Shown: positions 61,520-64,000 of the stretch, one piece after another | How the letters are laid out: each line of letters begins with the position of its first letter | Numbering within the stretch: the stretch's first letter is position 1 | NCBI RefSeq assembly: GCF_003074055.1 | Contig: NZ_CP029043.1 | Coordinates: 4,642,501-4,706,500, forward strand | Source: Streptomyces nigra | Lineage (GTDB): Bacteria; Actinomycetota; Actinomycetes; Streptomycetales; Streptomycetaceae | DNA length: 64,000 nucleotides | Direction of reading: 5' to 3' | The notes under the pieces: generated by a model | Seen by the model: the letters and a program-made list of their open reading frames with translations, nothing else | Database searches by the model: none | What the model was told of the DNA's origin: nothing | Program-made: the position numbers and the translations under genes

Positions 61520-61957
61520 TCAGCAGGGGCGCTTGCGTAGTTGCATCACGTAGTCGGGGGGGGCTCCTGCCGATTCCGCCGCGTCGGCGATCTCTCCCAG
61601 GTAGCGGGCCGACGGGAGGCCGCCCTCGTAGGCGTTCAGGACATACGTCCAGGCCTGCTCCTCGCCCTCCAGGGTGTGGGCTCGGACGCGCAGGCGGCGG
61701 TAGATGCCCAGGCCCACGCCTTCCCAGCGGTCCAGGGAGTCCTCGTCCATCGGGGCGATGTCGTAGAGCGCGACGAAGACCTGTTCCATCGGGTCCTCGA
61801 CGAGTGTGGCCAGCGCGCCCTCCCAGCCGAGCTGTTCGCCGCCGAACGTCAGCCGCCATCCGTTGAGCCAGCCGGTGGCGCGCAGCGGCGAGTGGGGGGC
61901 GCGGCGGGTCATCAGCCGCGCGTCGAGATTGCAGGCGTACGCGGCGTAGAGCGACAT
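61520..61957 (-). CDS. Gamma-glutamylcyclotransferase-like protein
   Basis: 145 residues. [16 protein letters not shown] resembles the YGSNL substrate loop of the GGCT/AIG2 fold, with Cys in place of Ser. [15 protein letters not shown] and [20 protein letters not shown] supply the rest, the Glu of DRWEGV being near the catalytic position. May release 5-oxoproline from gamma-glutamyl amines; activity unverified. ATG 61957. It is convergent with the phosphorylase's promoter region, not under that operator. Confidence 0.82.
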   Translation of the reverse strand: MSLYAAYACNLDARLMTRRAPHSPLRATGWLNGWRLTFGGEQLGWEGALATLVEDPMEQVFVALYDIAPMDEDSLDRWEGVGLGIYRRLRVRAHTLEGEEQAWTYVLNAYEGGLPSARYLGEIADAAESAGAPPDYVMQLRKRPC

Positions 61958-62045
61958 GGGGGGAAGGGTACGGCAGTGTCACTGTCGTAACGGTGGTGTC
62001 TCGTGGCGGCCCCCCAGGCGGTCGCACCCCGATGCGTGCGGGACA

Positions 62046-63494
62046 ATGGAGTACGTGACTCGGATCGTGATCATCGGTGGCGGACCCGGCGGATACGAAG
62101 CGGCGCTGGTGGCCGCTCAGCTCGGCGCGGAGGTGACCGTCGTCGACGCCGACGGTCTGGGCGGGGCGTCGGTGCTGACCGACTGCGTGCCGTCCAAGAC
62201 TCTGATCGCCACGGCCGAGGTGATGACCACCTTCGACTCCTCGTACGAGGAGCTGGGCATCATCGTCGCCGACGACACCCCGCACATCGACACGCCCGCG
62301 CGTGTCGTGGGCGTCGACCTGGGCAAGGTCAACCGGCGTGTGAAGCGGCTCGCGCTGGCTCAGTCGCACGACATCACCGCGTCCGTGACGCGTGCCGGTG
62401 CGCGGGTGATGCGCGGGCGTGGGCGGCTGGAGGGCATGCAGGCCCTCGACGGGTCGCGCAAGGTCGTGGTGCGGACCGCCGACGGCAGCGAGGAGACGCT
62501 GGTCGCCGACGCCGTGCTCATCGCGACGGGCGGTCACCCGCGCGAGCTGCCCGACGCCCAGCCGGACGGCGAGCGCATTCTGAACTGGACCCAGGTGTAC
62601 GACCTCGACGAGCTGCCCGAGGAGCTCATCGTGGTCGGTTCCGGTGTCACCGGTGCCGAGTTCGCCGGTGCCTATCAGGCGCTGGGCTCGCGGGTCACGC
62701 TCGTTTCGTCGCGGGACCGCGTGCTGCCGGGTGAGGACCCGGACGCCGCCGCCGTGCTGGAGGACGTCTTCCGGCGTCGTGGCATGAACGTCATGGCGCG
62801 CTCGCGTGCCGCCGCCGCCAAGCGCGTCGGCGACCGGGTGGAGGTCACCCTGGCGGACGGCCGCGTCATCAGCGGCAGCCACTGCCTGATGGCCGTCGGT
62901 GCCGTCCCGAACTCCGAGGGCCTCGGCCTGGAGGAGGCCGGCGTCAAGGTCCGCGAGTCCGGGCACATCTGGACCGACAAGGTCTCCCGCACCACGGCTC
63001 CGGGGGTGTACGCCGCCGGTGACGTGACCGGTGTCTTCGCCCTCGCCTCGGTCGCGGCGATGCAGGGGCGTATCGCCATGTATCACTTCCTCGGTGACGC
63101 GGTGGCTCCGTTGAATCTGAAGACCGTGTCGTCGAACGTCTTCACCGATCCCGAGATCGCCACCGTCGGGTACACCCAGGCCGATGTGGACGGCGGCAAG
63201 ATCGACGCCCGGGTCGTCAAACTGCCGCTGCTGCGGAATCCTCGCGCCAAGATGCAGGGGATCCGGGACGGGTTCGTCAAGATCTTCTGCCGGCCGGGCA
63301 CCGGCATCGTGGTCGGCGGTGTGGTCGTCGCCCCGCGCGCCTCGGAACTCATCCACCCCATCTCGCTCGCCGTCGACAACAATCTGACGGTCGAGCAGAT
63401 CGCGAACGCCTTCACCGTCTATCCGTCGCTCTCGGGGTCGATCGCCGAGGTCGCGCGGCAGCTGCACACGCGCAAGGCGGGCGCCGAGCTCTGA
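62046..63494 (+). CDS. lpdA: LpdA-type flavoprotein NAD(P)H:quinone reductase
   Basis: 482 residues. FAD-binding IVIIGGGPGGYEAAL, NAD-binding IVVGSGVTGAEFAG and APGVYAAGDVTG place it in the disulfide-reductase family, closest in memory to M. tuberculosis LpdA (Rv3303c). The redox-active disulfide is missing: the family's CxxxxC region reads GGASVLTDCVPSK with only one Cys. The C-terminal His-Glu pair is replaced by VYPSLSGSIAE. So it is not a lipoamide dehydrogenase; electron transfer to quinones is likelier. ATG 62046 (GTG 62055 possible). Confidence 0.88.
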   Translation: MEYVTRIVIIGGGPGGYEAALVAAQLGAEVTVVDADGLGGASVLTDCVPSKTLIATAEVMTTFDSSYEELGIIVADDTPHIDTPARVVGVDLGKVNRRVKRLALAQSHDITASVTRAGARVMRGRGRLEGMQALDGSRKVVVRTADGSEETLVADAVLIATGGHPRELPDAQPDGERILNWTQVYDLDELPEELIVVGSGVTGAEFAGAYQALGSRVTLVSSRDRVLPGEDPDAAAVLEDVFRRRGMNVMARSRAAAAKRVGDRVEVTLADGRVISGSHCLMAVGAVPNSEGLGLEEAGVKVRESGHIWTDKVSRTTAPGVYAAGDVTGVFALASVAAMQGRIAMYHFLGDAVAPLNLKTVSSNVFTDPEIATVGYTQADVDGGKIDARVVKLPLLRNPRAKMQGIRDGFVKIFCRPGTGIVVGGVVVAPRASELIHPISLAVDNNLTVEQIANAFTVYPSLSGSIAEVARQLHTRKAGAEL

Positions 63495-63495
63495 C

Positions 63496-63537
63496 GGCCG
63501 GATCCGACTCCCCGCCGGTCACGGGGAGTTGCCGGCC
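63496..63537 (+). terminator. Terminator after the flavoprotein gene
   Basis: Inner perfect 8-bp stem ACTCCCCG/CGGGGAGT (63507-63529) and outer 6-bp stem GGCCGG/CCGGCC (63496-63537), starting just past the stop. Confidence 0.82.
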
Positions 63538-63647
63538 ATGCGAGCGGCATAGGCGGCGGGACTAGGCCTTATACCACTCGGCGTGCCTGCGTACGAACAA
63601 CTTCTGTTATTCGGCGCAAACTGCTGAAAGCAGACGGTCGTTGGGGT

Positions 63648-63653
63648 TACTGT
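63648..63653 (+). promoter_or_regulatory. -10 hexamer of the DeoR gene promoter
   Basis: TACTGT seven bases before the GTG start at 63661; no ribosome-binding site, so probably leaderless. Confidence 0.5.
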
Positions 63654-63660
63654 CAGTTTC

Positions 63661-64000
63661 GTGTTCGCTGCAGAACGTCGCCAATTGATCCTCGAAATGG
63701 TGCGAGCGAACGGGGCCGTGTCGCTCCGTGAGCTCGCCCGCGTCGTCCAGACCTCCGAAGTGACCGTACGGCGGGACGTGCGCGCACTGGAGGCAGAAGG
63801 ACTCCTCGACCGCCGGCACGGCGGTGCGGTATTGCCGGGCGGGTTCACGCGGGAGTCCGGCTTTCCGCAGAAGTCACATCTCGCGACCGCCGAGAAGACC
63901 GCCATCGCCGACCTCGCCGCGAACTTCGTGGAGGAGGGCGAGGCCATCGTCGTCGGGGCGGGGACCACCACCCAGGAGCTGGCCCGCCGGCTCGCCCGGG
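63661..64000 (+). CDS. DeoR-family regulator (3' end outside window)
   Basis: Visible part of 113 residues from GTG 63661; runs off the right edge. The winged helix is ERRQLILEMVRANGAVSLRE then LARVVQTSEVTVRRDVRALE and the GLLDRRHGGAVLPGG wing, classic DeoR/GlpR. The effector domain (ISOCOT-like) begins with EEGEAIVVGAGTTTQEL, a phosphosugar-binding site. It is the only sugar-phosphate-sensing regulator visible in the window, so it is a candidate for reading deoxyribose phosphates, but its own promoter has no CTACGCGCGTAG site. Confidence 0.9.
   Translation, partial: MFAAERRQLILEMVRANGAVSLRELARVVQTSEVTVRRDVRALEAEGLLDRRHGGAVLPGGFTRESGFPQKSHLATAEKTAIADLAANFVEEGEAIVVGAGTTTQELARRLAR

Noticed and set aside
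1-64000. tRNA genes, CRISPR arrays, insertion sequences or prophage modules
   Set aside because: I looked for cloverleaf-like sequence, regularly spaced repeats and transposase/integrase motifs and saw none; the only mobile-like unit is the two-copy 108-bp element.

Overview
The window is chromosomal DNA from a Streptomyces or a very close relative. Signs of this are the very high G+C, frequent GTG starts, 4-base (ATGA/GTGA) and 1-base (TGATG) gene overlaps, and a gene order I recognise from memory as the S. coelicolor SCO4853-SCO4920 region. That region runs from sdhCDAB through a cell-wall glycopolymer cluster, nucleoside uptake and salvage, afsQ1/afsQ2/sigQ, deoC and purine nucleoside phosphorylase to an LpdA-type flavoprotein and a DeoR-type regulator. 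I saw no tRNA, rRNA, CRISPR array, insertion sequence or prophage gene.

Layout. 0-5 kb: small membrane and hypothetical genes, then the succinate dehydrogenase operon sdhC-D-A-B (minus strand). 5-13 kb: an OHCU-decarboxylase-like gene, a GH20 hexosaminidase, small hypothetical genes, a peptidoglycan amidase with FG-GAP repeats and a lipoprotein. 13-17 kb: two consecutive copies of the same module, an ECF sigma factor followed by a one-pass membrane protein. 17-20.6 kb: L,D-transpeptidase, acyl-CoA mutase large subunit, LysE/RhtB exporter and a remnant of a flavin monooxygenase. 20.7-29 kb: a nonulosonic-acid (probably Kdn, teichulosonic-acid type) cell-wall polymer cluster. It has divergent arms of a glycosyltransferase, a GT38-like polysialyltransferase and an acyltransferase on one side, and a DUF6716-like protein, a CMP-sugar synthetase/HAD fusion, a NeuB-type synthase and a GT52-like transferase on the other.

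29.9-61.4 kb holds nearly a whole nucleoside-scavenging pathway, interspersed with unrelated genes: two BMP-type nucleoside-binding lipoproteins, an ABC importer joined to cytidine deaminase and thymidine phosphorylase, adenosine deaminase, uridine kinase, a pair of aldehyde dehydrogenases (one full, one lacking the catalytic half), deoxyribose-phosphate aldolase, a phosphopentomutase-type enzyme and purine nucleoside phosphorylase. Six promoters in this set carry the same palindrome, CTACGCGCGTAG or a shared variant (sites at 31402, 32733, 34005, 44873, 57793 and 61433), always next to or over the likely -10 box. I read this as the operator of a dedicated nucleoside regulon. It is the strongest system-level signal in the window.

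Among these lie a Uma2 nuclease, an AEC transporter, a SnoaL-tailed sigma factor, a LysR/MFS divergent pair, PspC and VanZ proteins, and the AfsQ1/AfsQ2/SigQ signalling locus with a GTGAC-N6-GTGAC box. Two copies of a 108-bp intergenic element (49267 and 60428) have perfect 19-bp terminal inverted repeats whose outer bases differ between copies but stay paired. Most operons end in strong GC-rich hairpins, listed below.
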